NCBI GenBank assembly: GCA_015680685.1
Contig: MNCI01014748.1
Location: forward strand, 50,093-114,092
Length of the DNA: 64,000 nucleotides
From: Gnetum montanum
Lineage: Eukaryota > Streptophyta > Gnetopsida > Gnetales > Gnetaceae
Direction: 5' to 3'
The position numbers were made by a program, and so were the translations under genes. Positions 1 through 10,124 of the stretch are shown in pieces. The first letter of the stretch is position 1, and the number at the start of each line of letters is the position of its first letter. Under the pieces are notes generated by a model. It did no database searches and was not told where the DNA came from. It saw nothing but the letters and a program-made list of their open reading frames with translations.

Positions 1-61
1 GAGATCCTTTTTTAGGACTAGGAGCCTGGATAGGCTCTCGCAACAACAAGCGGATGGGTAT

Positions 62-714
62 ATGTATAGGCCTCTAACTACTAACACTTCGGAGCACCCT
101 TCAGTCCAAGGGAATGTAACACATACGGTTATGCTAACACATATCGTAACTGACTGGATCAAGGTAGGCCACCTTCCCAGGAAACTAACTGATCCTGGGA
201 GTCCCTTTATTCAATTGCAGATCGCAGGGAATGTGCCACATCGAGCTCTTCTTGACTCAGGTTCCGGAGTCAACTTAATTTCGCAAAAGATGTATCACGC
301 CTGGAACCTGCCCCAACTTAAGAAGAGCAACATTCAACTGGAGCTGGCAGACCAGTCCATTGCCATTCCATTGGGTCTGGTGGAGGATGTTATGACCACT
401 GTGTGTGGTTGGTCCTACCCAGCAGATTTCCTAGTGATCGATGTTAACAACAATGAAGGGGACTTCCCAATTATAATGGGAAGGGCATGGCTAAGCACAG
501 TAGATGCATGCCTTAGGATCCGTGATCTTTCCTTGGAAATCTCCAAGATAAACATATGTGGAAAGATCGAGAAGAGGATAGTTCCATGCATCACATACAG
601 TGATTCATCGGGTGATGACACGGAGGAAATGTCTCCATGTCACAGGTGTGCCCAGGAAACATTGCAACAAAGATGCCTGTATGTAGCAACCACACAAGAC
701 GTAGTAGACACCCC
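62..714 (+). pseudogene. Athila-type aspartic protease (retropepsin) fragment
   Basis: About 217 codons open from Met-62 up to the N at 715. The catalytic motif LLDSGSGVN is at residues 63-71, with DSG at 65-67 as in retropepsins. The 'IIMGRAWL' stretch near residues 137-144 is the second conserved block, equivalent to ILG.P.L in plant gypsy proteases. The 'ELADQSIAIPLGLVEDV' block between them is typical of Athila proteases, with a close homologue on the minus strand at 45328-45597. The protease would cut Gag-Pol in the virus-like particle. The reading frame appears to run past 715 to 787, but that tail lies in a probably misplaced segment. No RT follows. The family call is inferred from motifs. 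Confidence 0.82.
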
Positions 715-989
715 NTGCTCTTGTGTTGGTCATTCACTTGCGTGCTCGGATGTTTTCGTCTTGGGTTTTCTTACCGTTCAAATGTAACCCAATAATCGGA
801 AGCTGAGACAATAAAAATAAAGAAGTCTTCGCATGGTGTGGTCCCCATGCATAAAAACACAAAACAAAAAAAAAGAAAAAAAAAAGAAAGAAAGTGAAAA
901 AGCTAAAAAGCTAAAAGTGAGGATTCAAAGCACACCCCTTAGACGGAATAAATGTGGGCTGCAAGCATTGGTTATGGAACCAAAGTGTN
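715..989. other. Single-N bracketed segment, probable misplaced contig
   Basis: One N at 715 and one N at 989 exactly bracket a 273-bp segment (716-988) that reappears at 1443-1735. The two copies differ mainly in the length of an internal poly-A tract. Single Ns at both edges suggest scaffold joins of unknown size rather than a biological tandem duplication. The protease reading frame through 715 is therefore unreliable. Confidence 0.7.
716..988 (+). repeat. Direct repeat copy 1 (273 bp)
   Basis: Nearly identical to 1443-1735: both begin TGCTCTTGTGTTGGTC and end at ACCAAAGTGT. Differences are a few substitutions and a shorter A-rich run, about 20 bp less. The offset between copies is 727 bp. 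Confidence 0.9.
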
Positions 990-1118
990 ATTTTACAAGG
1001 TTTTTTTTTTCACATTTTTGTTTTACAATGTCTTTAACTTTTCTAATTTTTGTTTTACAAATTTCTTTAACTTTTCTTGTTTTTGTTTTACAACATCATT
1101 ATATTTTTCTATCTTTTT

Positions 1119-1140
1119 GTGTGTGTGTGTGTGTGTGTGT
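1119..1140 (+). repeat. (GT)11 microsatellite
   Basis: Eleven uninterrupted GT dinucleotides, immediately after a T-rich tract. Confidence 0.97.
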
Positions 1141-1442
1141 CATCCATCATGTAAATTCGTCACCCAATAAGTGTTCAGGCCGATGGGATGAACTGTTTTT
1201 CATTAATTACTAATGTTTGGTTTTTACCTTTAAGTTACATTGTTGATGCTAAGGTATGTTCTTTTGATATGGCAGGCAATGAGATCACTTCATCCATCCA
1301 TCCATCAAGTCTATGGTTTCCCTTGGCTTGGAAATGTACAGTTCCCTTCCAATAAGAACTTTAATGAACTTGTGATTGGGTATTTCTCAAACTAAGGACG
1401 GACCCAAGGATTTGAAACGGGTGTGACTTCAAGGGAACTTGA

Positions 1443-1592
1443 TGCTCTTGTGTTGGTCTTTCACTTGCGTGCTCGGATGTTTTCGTCTTGGGTTTTCTTA
1501 CCGTTCAAATGTAACCCAATAATCGGAAGCTGAGACAATAAAAATAAAGAAGTCTACGCATAATGTGGTCCCCATGCAAAAAAACACAAAAC

Positions 1593-1623
<31 letters not shown>

Positions 1624-1735
1624 AAAAAAAAAGAAAGAAAGTGAAAAAGCTAAAAAGCTAAAAGTGAGGATTCAAAGCACGCCCCTTAGACGGAATAAAT
1701 GTGGGCTGCAAGCATTGGTTATGGAACCAAAGTGT
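1443..1735 (+). repeat. Direct repeat copy 2 (293 bp)
   Basis: Second copy of the 716-988 segment. It is continuous with B1 sequence on both sides and has no Ns, so it is the likelier authentic position. A poly-A run around 1591-1620 accounts for most of the extra length. Confidence 0.88.
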
Positions 1736-2956
1736 TCCCTCTAACTAAGGCCCTTCTCGCTTCCCTTTCTCTCTGTGTTTCGTCGGAATGGTGGTGGCTT
1801 CTCGAAGTTGCATCCTTGTTACCCAAGTGGATGATTTAACCAACTGCATTGATGCGAAGTCACTGGAAGTGGTTGGTTTGAGCCCAGAGTTGGAGTGAGA
1901 TTCGCCAAGTCACATTAATCATGTAACACACAAGGGGCTGTACACCACCTTGTTCTTGGGATTCCATTCCGCTTCTCTTCTTCCCATCCTTCTCTCCATT
2001 GTTCACCTCATTGCCGGTTGTCTCATTGTATATTCTTTAGTTGATGCTTTGTTTTCTTTTTGGTAAATTCTTCCGGTTAAGACTTTAACTCTTGTTTCCA
2101 AAGGACATTCCCCAAGCCCACGGACTCTTTGAATGTGGGATTGTCAGGGCATTAAGGGCATGAGCCTACTTTGGGGAGGACCCACTGACATTCCTATTTG
2201 GAACATTAGTTAACTTCTTTTCCTTAACGTTTTGTAATTAATTAACATTTTTGTTCATTTCCATCATGACATCCTTTCTATCGATGCCATAGTTGTTCCT
2301 TTTTTACCTATCCTTCCTCTTCCTTTTTTCTTTCCATTCTAACGCTCCCGGAGGTTCGCGATTAGTCATGGGGGTACGGGGCCTGATTTTTCGATTTTTA
2401 TCCTAAGCCCCAGATTTTTTCATTTTTTCTTCCTTACCCCTATCCCTTCGGTAGTCATTATCTATATTTTCCCGGATCCATATCAGCCATACCACAACTT
2501 AACCAGTGAGCCTAAACCGAAGCAAGGTATGCTTTACTTAATGATTCAATTACCCTTGCTAATATTTGTTTGTGTTGTGTGTGCAGATGGCAATCATACA
2601 ACAATGGAATGGATCTGGAGCAGACAATTGGAATGGAGCAGCGCTGAAGCAGCATGCAAGGAATGGAATTGATAATGCGCTTACAGATGGACAACGAAAG
2701 GCGCAATCTAGGCGTTGGCAGCAACAAAACTCTTCTTCTTTCTTCTCTTCTATTCTCTCTCCTCTTTTCTCTCAGCTGCCAACTGTGGCCTGATGTCATT
2801 GTAATAAGGTGTTCACCCATGTTATCATGAACACCAGTTTTTGTCAAGTCTTGTAATAAAGACCCTTCACATGTCATCCCATTAGTTCCATATCCCCTAA
2901 TAATCCCATACCTACCTGATATTATTGTAAGGAACTCGAGGACGAGTTTTCATTCA

Positions 2957-2968
2957 GTCATGGGGGTA
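2957..2968 (+). promoter_or_regulatory. Polypurine tract of B1
   Basis: GTCATGGGGGTA directly precedes the LTR start TGATGAG. The upstream GAGGACGAGTTTTCATTCA context recurs at the other Athila 3' ends in the window (minus strand at 41.82 and 48.96 kb). It would prime plus-strand DNA synthesis. Confidence 0.8.
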
Positions 2969-2994
2969 TGATGAGACACGGTTTACACTAGGCC

Positions 2995-3055
2995 GCAATA
3001 TCGCGTATGCGATATCGCGGCCGACGCGATATCGCGTCTTCGCCTGCGATATCGC
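2995..3055 (+). repeat. Array of GATATC-centred palindromes in U3
   Basis: Palindromes of the form GCGATATCGC occur at 3009-3018, 3025-3036 and 3046-3055, with a mutated copy at about 2995-3005. Centres lie about 17-20 bp apart, ending 17 bp upstream of the TATA box. Position and symmetry fit dimeric transcription-factor sites or a cruciform, but no known factor is recognised. Confidence 0.75.
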
Positions 3056-3071
3056 GTCGCGCCACCATTTC

Positions 3072-3079
3072 TATAAATA
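3072..3079 (+). promoter_or_regulatory. TATA box of the B1 LTR
   Basis: TATAAATA sits about 100 bp into the LTR, downstream of the palindrome array and about 175 bp before the AATAAA at 3246. Confidence 0.7.
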
Positions 3080-3327
3080 AGAGACAGCACTCCCCTTATT
3101 TTCCAATCCTAGCTAGTGTAGTGAAGCTCTGGCAGATTGATCACTCCAGAGTTAGAATTTTTCCCCATGTGCCCGCAGTAGGAGTCCTAGAGTGAACGGC
3201 TCTTTATTCAAGCAGCTTGTAACCTGAACCCAGGTTGTGTACGGCAATAAAGATGAACTTGTTTGGATAAACCTTGCAGCACGTGGTTTCATTTATTACT
3301 TTATTTCCTGCTTTCCTAGTGCGTTCA

Positions 3328-3680
3328 AGTACGACTTGATTACGAGCGTCTACGGACGTGTGCGGCTAGTCAAGGAATCGGCTGCTTGACGCAATGCATG
3401 AGTACGACTCAATTACGAGCATTGGATGCTTGGTAACCCAGTAGCGTATTCCAGGATTCTGCGCTTGGTAACTCCCGGGTCTGATGTGTACGGCTAGTTG
3501 AGGAATCGGCTGCTCATTGCTAGGCTAGATCGTGTGACAAGTACGACTTAGTTACGAGCACCCAGGGGTGTGTATGGCTGGCTAAGGAATCAGCTGCTTA
3601 TCACACGTAGGCTAAATAGGTGCCTCAGTACGACCACTTCGAGCACTTGCGTTACGTGTGGCGATCCCAGTAACGATTAG
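3328..3680 (+). repeat. Degenerate direct repeats in the B1 LTR (R/U5)
   Basis: Two alternating motifs recur. AGTACGACT..ATTACGAGC occurs at 3328, 3401, 3540 and, more diverged, at 3627. GGCTAGT.AAGGAATCGGCTGCT occurs at about 3364, 3491 and 3576. Together they form about three divergent higher-order units downstream of the putative poly(A) signal. Confidence 0.8.
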
Positions 3681-4023
3681 CGTTTGGTAAGCTGCAGTTG
3701 CATAGTTCAGGGTGTGTCCGGCAAGTGGGAACGGATGTTGACGCTAGTTAATTTAGACTTAGATCTTAGTTAGAGTTAGTTTATTTTTCTCAACCCTTCT
3801 CCTGGTAGCATAGAAGATAAGCCAAAAATACCAAAAAAATCACATACCTCAGACTTGCTTAACCATACACCATGACACTTACAAGCAAGCCTGGGAAGAC
3901 AACGAACGATTAACCCCAAGTGTTTCTTGTGGAGTTAAGGCATTTAGTCTGCGGAGTTCGACCGGATCGCGCGTGTACGCTCGTTTCATATGGTGGAGTG
4001 TAGGGGTACCTCGCCACTCATCA

Positions 4024-5191
4024 AGTCTGCAAGTGTGCTAGGCAATACGTCATCATCAGAGATGGTCCTCTATGTAGACGCTCTTTTGATGGGGTATTGT
4101 TAACCTACATTAATAATAATCAAGTGCAAACAATAGTTAGCAAAGTCCATGAAGGGTTGTGTGGAGAACACGTATCCCCATAAGCCATGGTTGCTAAAAT
4201 CAGACGTTTAGGGTATTGTTGGCCATACATGGAAAAAGACTACCTTACCAAGGTTAAGACATGTAACACATGCCAATGTTACACAAACTTAATACATGTG
4301 TCACCGATCGAGTTACACACTACACAGATCACTTAGTCATTCCAATGATGAGGGCAAGACATCATAGGCCCTATTAAGTCTAAATCTTCCATAGGACATA
4401 GCTTCATTATCACCGCCACTAAGTATTTCATGAAGTGGGTCGAGGTTATTCCCCTATGGAAAATCACATCCCAACAAGTTTTCCATTTCATCTTAGACAA
4501 CATAGTAACTAGGTTTGGGCTTCCTATGACTATTGTGATTGACAATGGGCCACAATTTAGTAGTGCCAAAACCAAATCTTTCTACAGTAACCTTGGCTTT
4601 AGGAAATCTTTCTCCTCACCCTATTACCCACAAGTGAATGGTCAAGAAGAGGCAACAAATAAAGTGGTCATCAACTTGTTGAAGAAGATGCTCAGCAGCA
4701 ACAAAAAACGGTGGCACAAAAAAATCCTCTATGTGCTATGGGTGTATCGTACGATGTGCAGGACAGCTATGGATAGGATGCCATATAGCCTAGTCTATGG
4801 ATCCGAAGAAGTATTGTCCTTGGAACTACAGGTTTCCTCATTGCGGATGGTCCTCTCCACAATTATAAATAGGACTCAACACAACAATTCTAGGATCGTG
4901 GATTTAGACTCAGTAGAGGAGAAACACATACAGATGCTTAACACTATCAAAAGATATCAGGATAGGCGGAGACAGAAGCACCATCACAACCTGCATCAAC
5001 AACAGATCAAGAAAGGAGATATAGTTCTTAAGACCATTCGTGAACCAGTAGGTAAATTCTTTGCAAATTGGAAAGGCCCTTTCCTAGTTGTTAGCGCATA
5101 CAACAATGGAGCATCCAAGTTAGTAGATATTGATGGAAACGAGCTACCGAACCTAGTGAATGACACGTACCTAAAGTACTACCACATCTAG
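4024..5191 (+). pseudogene. Family-A (Tat/Ogre-like) integrase, 5' truncated by B1 (copy A1)
   Basis: Begins abruptly after the B1 LTR within the RNase H-integrase linker. The zinc-binding region 'VHEGLCGEH...TCNTCQCY' follows (about 4150-4280), interrupted by stops such as TAAGCC and TTAGTC. From 4430 the core is open for 253 codons. Catalytic residues remain: D in 'DIIGP' just upstream, D in 'VIDNGPQFSS' and E in 'NGQEEATNK'. The C-terminal part ends with the Tat-type module 'GPFLVV...GASKLVDIDGNELPN' and stops after YLKYYHI at 5191. The enzyme would insert element cDNA into the genome. This is the best preserved integrase in the window but has no intact upstream pol. Confidence 0.9.
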
Positions 5192-5199
5192 ACGTTAGC

Positions 5200-5661
5200 T
5201 CAGCACAAACACAAGGTAACAATCATCCGCTATGATGTAAAATTGGTAGTGTTGTACACATCCACTACAATGTAAAACTAGCACTTCTTGCACGTGTCCA
5301 CCATGATGCTAAACTAGAAAAATCATTGACCGTCCACCATGACACAAAACTAGCAAGGTAAGTATTTGTCTGCTAAGACACTAAACCAACACAGACTTGT
5401 CCCTGGGTCACGACACAAAACTAACACCCACAACATGGTCTACTGGGACCATAAATCAGCTCTTCCACTATCGACTATGACATACAACTAGCACATTGTA
5501 GTCTACCCAGACTTTAAACTGAGACCATGGTCTGTTGGGACTTAAAACCAGCAATGATGATCTACTAGGACTTAAAATAGGAATTTTCCAACTAATAATA
5601 CATGAAGCAAGCAAGCCTGATTATTCTTACACAGCATCCCTACTAGATGGAATGGGTGGGA
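5200..5661 (+). repeat. A1 3' UTR with degenerate short repeats and PPT
   Basis: Noncoding stretch between integrase stop and LTR. A motif like 'GACxTAAAACTAGCA' recurs about ten times at irregular spacing of 30-40 bp (for example near 5274, 5346, 5414, 5546). It ends in the purine stretch AATGGGTGGGA just before the LTR. The homologous interval of A2 is 18752-19253. Hypervariable tandem repeats in this position are known from Tat/Ogre-type elements. Confidence 0.75.
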
Positions 5662-6703
5662 TGTTAGAATAGACACAACGTCACTACCCTACCAGCATGC
5701 TACTGATTCCTTGGATATGCCGAAGGGCATACTATTGACCCCTCAAAGATGCTGCTATGATAGCCACTTCGTAGTTGTAACTCCTGGGGTCAGCTTCGTC
5801 ATTCGAAACCCCAAGGAAACTCTAGTCATCCATGAGCTGGGAGGCTTCTGTCCATTGTTACCATCAGACTTTGGCTTAGTAGATTCATCTGACTGGTTCT
5901 CTGCCTAGTCGGTTGGATACGATGAGTCTGGCTGGTTGGATACGATGAGTCTGGCTAATCATCCTAATCTGATTGGTTCCTTCTCCATGGCCTGCTCTCT
6001 CCTTCTCGCTTTGGAAGGCACTTGTTTCAACAACCTCCCCCATGATTAGGATGATTATTTTGGTTATCTATTCTCTGTTGTGTTTGTAGATCACTTGCTA
6101 TGATAACGTTGTTCAAAAATGCATTCCCTAGGAGGGTGAGGTGTCAATAGTGTTCTAAGGTGGTTGCTTGGACTAGCTTGGCTACTTGGGAGTGCAAATC
6201 TACCTTTCCCTCCATCAGACACCTTATCCCATTTTCTCCTTTCTTCATCCTTACAATCACCTTTACCCCCTTCCTCTATTTGTACAGAATGTGAACATAT
6301 AGAAAAGTATTTTGTGCATGTATTACCATCAAGTCCATGAATTGGCGTAACAAAACTCGCCTCATGGAGTGCAAGTTTGCAAAAAAAAATGTGTAAAGTT
6401 AGAAAAAATGGACGAAACACAACTTGTGTAGGCCACACAGGTGTAACAAAACTCACCCATGAAAATCCCTTCATGTGCAGTATAGTAGTGTCACTTCTCA
6501 GGAAAGCACCCTTAAGAAGTTTTCTAACAACATGTTAGCGAAAGTTTCCTACTCACATGCTTGAGTCTTCCCCGAACCTTATTCCTCTCCCTTCTTTAAG
6601 ATCCTACCTATACTCCTTATGCCCTCCATCTTCGCATTTATAGGTTTGATAGAGTGACATCTAAGAAACTGCTGATGAACATGTTGATGCCTTCACTTCT
6701 ACG

Positions 6704-6776
6704 GTGTTTCGTATTCTTTATCGATGTCCTTCAGGCATTCCCTCTAAATGTCAACAAAGAGGGGCCATTGAAACAC
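6704..6776 (+). other. LTR hairpin, A1/A2 shared LTR copy
   Basis: Outer arms GTGTTTC (6704-6710) and GAAACAC (6770-6776) pair perfectly. The inner arms (6716-6727 and about 6748-6759) pair with two mismatches and wobbles. It is homologous to the hairpins at 20348-20420 and 28485-28558. Confidence 0.75.
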
Positions 6777-7224
6777 CGTGAAATTGCAAGATCTAAAGGG
6801 TTTAGCCAAATCCTAAGGTTCAAGCAAGGATTTGCAATATGTTTCACATCTTAGCAAGTTTTATTACTTTTGGCTAAGGGTCTGTTACACTACATTATGC
6901 AGTTTAGCATAATAGTACCCAAAAAAACTGAACAGAAATAAAGGATGCATAGCAACCACACTTCAATTTTGAAGGTTTGTTATGATTATGCTAAATTATG
7001 ATATGCAACGTAATGTAGAATAACGCAACACAATATGGCACAATGTAACATTACCATAAAATAGTTTGCAACACAAAAGACAAGGGAAGATTATGCTACG
7101 CTACGCTTTAGAGTGTAGTGCAACGTAATGTGGCAAGTTTCAGCTATCACACATCAAGTCAATGATATTTTGTGGGTCTAGGACATACATCATATAAACC
7201 ATGTTCTTCTCTTGATCCTAATCT

Positions 7225-7232
7225 TATAAATA
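7225..7232 (+). promoter_or_regulatory. TATA box of the A1/A2 LTR
   Basis: TATAAATA preceded by CCTAATCT; the same context occurs in the A2 3' LTR (21303) and in A3 (51004). Confidence 0.75.
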
Positions 7233-7842
7233 CCTTAGTAAACAATGCTGAAGGGCTAGGTAGATTGGCAAACTTAGCAATTCTAGTAAAGCTTGAAGAG
7301 ACATTGGCGATAGAAGAAAATCAATAGGAATAGAGAGAAGCTCTTGACCAGAGATTCCAAGCTAGCAAGCACTTTGCTTCAAGCTTGAATCCCTTGAATC
7401 TATACTTGGCTAGTGAACAAGGTATATTAGCCTTTACTTGTTTAATCTCTAAGTAACTTCTTATTGGAGGCAGATACTTCGTCCAAACTGAAGACTGCTT
7501 GTAAGCCCGATTGTATTCTTCATTTTTATTAATAAAGTGAATCCAGGATCTCGAGATCATGCATGTTTTAGATCCTAATTCACTTTGTATTGTTTACATT
7601 GAATTTTACAATCATTTTGCATAGTTTACATTTCTTTCATCATCTTCTCATTTTTCTCATAAATAGACAACGTATTCTCGCATCAAATTGTTATCTTGAC
7701 GTATAATTGTTGACAAGTTTACTGATTAAGTAAGTCCCCATCTAATCGACCAGACCATTTAGGGCACCTTGGATTCATTTCTCTAGCACAGCCCTCACAT
7801 GGATCTGAGGTTAAAACTGTGTACATAGAAATCATTTAAGAT

Positions 7843-9057
7843 GTGGCGGAGGCTAGCAAAGACCCCACATATGTGGCCTACAAGAACAAAAATAGCAAGG
7901 GTAAGGACAAGGGAAAGGCTACAAAAGTGACAATAGCCGCACTGGCTAAGGGTGACAAGAAGAAAAACAACAACAAGAAAGCACCTGGAGCGCTTGCTGA
8001 AACTACAACTAGTGTGAGTAGCGCCGGCCAGGAAACAGCTACCCCTGGAACATCCTCACAACCAAAGCCAAACTTTGAGTGTAAGGATAGCTCAAAATAT
8101 ATAGCCCTGCCTGTAAAGCCTTCACAACTTCTGAAGAAACTATTGGGAGCTGGTCATATTCAAAACAAGAAGATATCTGAAAAAGCCCTGAAGTGTCACA
8201 GACATCACTATGAACTGCAAAAGAACCCTTCTTTGGCTCTGCCTAATGAACCACCAGTTCCTAAGTCTTTCAGGCTAGACTGTTTCTGTGACTTCTACCA
8301 GTTGTGTCGTCACAACACAAACTACTGCTGGGCATTGAAAGATGATATTCAATGCATGATTGATAATAGTAACCTGATATTAGACAGAAGTAGCTTGACA
8401 TGTCCAGAAAATCAAGCGATGTACGTCTACAAAGACCCATTAAACGCAAACAACACAAAGTACACCATCAATGTAGTGAGTACAAACGGTGAGGGCAAGG
8501 TACAACCTAGGCAACCCTTTGTGTTGCATGTGCCTACTCATTCACACCAGGTGGTAGGTCCTTCCACGTCAACTAGTGGTGCCTCAAAGCAACCCTTTGA
8601 TCTTCGAGCGCCTTCTCAAATCGTTACTCAACCACAAGTTAACGGTAAAGTCGTAGCCACACCCACGCCCACTCCCAAGGCACCCTTTTTCCTTAGGGTG
8701 GAAAAACCACCAACCATCCCTTTTACGTAGGGGAAAATCCCCAAACAAAATCATCAATCTCCATCTAGCAAAAAAAGGAGAGAGGATGTGACAACCCATA
8801 CAACCAAGGACCATTTTATGTTGGGGTTTGCCAATCCTAAACCCCTTGCTTCTGTACCTTTGCCTACACTTCCTAGACAAGATAAAGCTACAAAGACACA
8901 ATCATCTCCTCCTAGCAAAAAGAAACACAACCCTCCAACTGATGCCACTCCACCTTGAGAAATCCGCCTCTTGGGGTGAATGGAAGAGGAAAATGGAGAT
9001 AAGTCATCAGATCATGGGTGGGACCTCCTTAACACCTTTACGCAAGTCAAGTAGGCT
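7843..9057 (+). pseudogene. Family-A Gag C-terminal half and linker (A2)
   Basis: The open part (295 codons, 7843-8730) starts in frame with the gag seen in A3 at about 53540, so its Met is an artefact of the deletion joining it to the LTR. A lysine-rich region (residues 14-50) is followed by 'CDFYQLCRHNTNYCWALKDDIQ' near residues 147-168. This is the zinc-knuckle-like C..H...GH.T..C motif of Tat/Ogre Gag, with the GH altered to RH here. A proline/threonine-rich linker follows and, with a stop at the end of the ORF, leads into the protease region. Gag would form the particle and bind RNA. The retrotrans_gag core is missing. Confidence 0.82.
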
Positions 9058-9714
9058 TTGAAATATAAAAATACAATGTTGAGCCTCTATGAATTTCTCA
9101 TGATGTCCCAGAAACATCATGAAGCCATGGTTCGTATGCTAACATCCATACCTGTGGACGAAAGCTTACCAACAGAAGAAGAAGCAATCCATTCTATCAT
9201 GCTTTCCCCCGTCACTAAAGGACCTAAATCCACCCTGTTGATCTTTTGTAATAAATCCATTAAGGATGACCTTGAAAAGGGTCAGGTGACAATGGAGCCC
9301 ATGTTCATCACCATCTGGGTTGGCCAACATCAGATTCAGAGGGTGTATGTAGACAACATCACGACTACTAATGTCATCCCTTATCCTATAGTGGATAAGC
9401 TAGGCCTAGTTGATTAGATTAGTCCTACAATAACATCGTGTCTAAAGTCATTCAACAAGGCATGAGTGCAAGTCAAAGGGATAGTGCACATCGACTTTGT
9501 GGTGGGAGACCAATTCCCCATAGATGCCACATTTATTATTATCAAGGAGATGCCTAGCTTCAATTTGATCCTAGGGAGGTCCTGGTTAGCTCAACTGAAG
9601 GTAGTGTCATCACCTATCCACCAGGAGATCCATCTACCTTATGTAGGAGGAGAACTGGTGATACATGGTGATGAAATAACCCCTCGGGCTATCAACAACA
9701 TTGAGATAGAATAG
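9058..9714 (+). pseudogene. Family-A aspartic protease (A2), active site destroyed
   Basis: Two frame-compatible open blocks (9058-9417 and 9466-9714) are separated by TAG and TGA stops. The active-site segment reads 'VYVDNITTTNVIPYP' where A3 has 'VHVDDGAATNVIPYP', so the D-S/T/D-G triad is lost. The second conserved block 'NLILGRSWLAQLKVV' is intact near 9570-9600. The upstream part 'SLYEFLMMSQKHHEAMVRML' is shared with A3 and belongs to the Gag-PR linker. Loss of the catalytic motif makes this copy inactive regardless of the stops. Confidence 0.85.
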
Positions 9715-9929
9715 GGTTTGAAAATTGAAATTCTTGAAGACCAATCCTCTGTCCAAATTTTTGAAAACAACGATTGATGGTAGCCTAGCTTGGGCTGAAC
9801 TACCATTCCAAGGAGAGGATGGTGATGTGAAGGAGCTGAGTCATAAACCTCCCTACCCTTATGCATCACTAAATGTGAAGGCTATCAAGAAAAAACTATG
9901 GGGTTAGCGGTTGAACTGTATGGCTCAAA

Positions 9930-10065
9930 CATTTATGTGCATCTTTATGCTTTCCACTAGTTATGCTATTTACATTTTCCAGTTTCTATTCGTTACATTT
10001 ATGCATATCTTTATACTTTCTACCAACTATGCTATTCTATATACGCTTGTTAGCTTTATGTGTGT
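9930..10065 (+). repeat. Tandem block 1 in A2 (2 units of about 66 bp)
   Basis: Units contain 'CATCTTTATGCTTTCCACTAG' -like and 'TTCCA..AGTTTCTATTCGTTACA' -like segments, at about 9937 and 10003. A3 carries five units of the same repeat at 55637-55975. The ORF at 9911-10171 is a by-product of the repeat and overlaps no conserved domain. Confidence 0.8.
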
Positions 10066-10124
10066 AATTTTAGCATATGTTAACACTATTATCAGTTGTC
10101 TTCTTTCATTATTAAAAATTAGCG

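Larger units (their letters stand above)
990..2956 (+). other. B1 3' untranslated/noncoding region
   Basis: No domain-bearing ORF was found here; the short ORFs at 2512-2877 and 2566-2793 overlap on opposite strands and match nothing I recognise. The part at 1000-1110 holds loose T-rich repeats of a TTTTGTTTTACAA unit. This interval corresponds to the region between pol and the PPT of Athila elements, where an env-like ORF can occur; none is visible here apart from the 716-988 / 1443-1735 duplication. Confidence 0.6.
1..4023 (+). mobile_element. Athila-like Ty3/gypsy element B1, right-hand part, inserted in family-A pol
   Basis: The window opens inside an LTR retrotransposon. Visible parts in order are a protease remnant (62-714), a noncoding 3' region, a polypurine tract and a complete 3' LTR (2969-4023). 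The LTR ends TGATGAG/CTCATCA are shared with the solo LTR at 49271, and the protease matches the one on the minus strand near 45.4 kb, so both belong to one family. Immediately after the LTR the sequence becomes family-A RNase H/integrase DNA, so B1 was inserted into an older family-A copy. RT, RNase H and integrase are absent from the visible part: either deleted or lost in the assembly gap marked by the N at 715. The 5' LTR and target-site partner are outside the window. Confidence 0.8.
2969..4023 (+). repeat. 3' LTR of Athila-like element B1 (1055 bp)
   Basis: The LTR starts TGATGAG at 2969 after the PPT and ends CTCATCA at 4017-4023, giving perfect 7-bp terminal inverted repeats. After 4023 the DNA is family-A pol. 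It contains a palindrome-rich U3 (2995-3055), a TATA box (3072-3079), an AATAAA signal at 3246 and an array of degenerate repeats (3328-3680). It is rich in CG dinucleotides, so it is comparatively young or little deaminated. Confidence 0.9.
5662..7838 (+). repeat. Family-A LTR shared by A1 and A2 (3' end deleted)
   Basis: Starts TGTTAGAATAG after the PPT and aligns with the A2 3' LTR from 19254. Shared landmarks are the hairpin at 6704-6776, scattered TTACGCTA-type palindromes (6880-7140), the TATA box at 7225-7232 and the segment around 'GACCATTTAGGGCACCTTGGATTCA' near 7760. It breaks off after GTGTACATAGA at about 7830, about 50 bp short of the LTR end. The sequence then jumps into the 3' half of gag, so LTR end, PBS, leader and gag N-terminus are deleted. 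It is the 3' LTR of the A1 tail and the 5' LTR of A2. Confidence 0.85.

Noticed and set aside
833-1213. ORF with lysine-rich start and Cys/Val repeat near the GT microsatellite
   Set aside because: It arises from the A-rich tract and the (GT)11 repeat and spans an N. No domain.
2512-2877. Opposite-strand ORF pair in the B1 3' region
   Set aside because: Neither matches the env-like or coiled-coil ORF of the other Athila element, and they overlap on opposite strands.
3328-3680. Considered a CRISPR-like array because of regularly repeated units
   Set aside because: Spacing is irregular and units diverge. It lies inside an LTR in a plant genome.
8270-8948. Minus-strand ORFs across the A2 gag linker
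   Set aside because: They lie opposite conserved Gag coding sequence and have no counterpart in A3.
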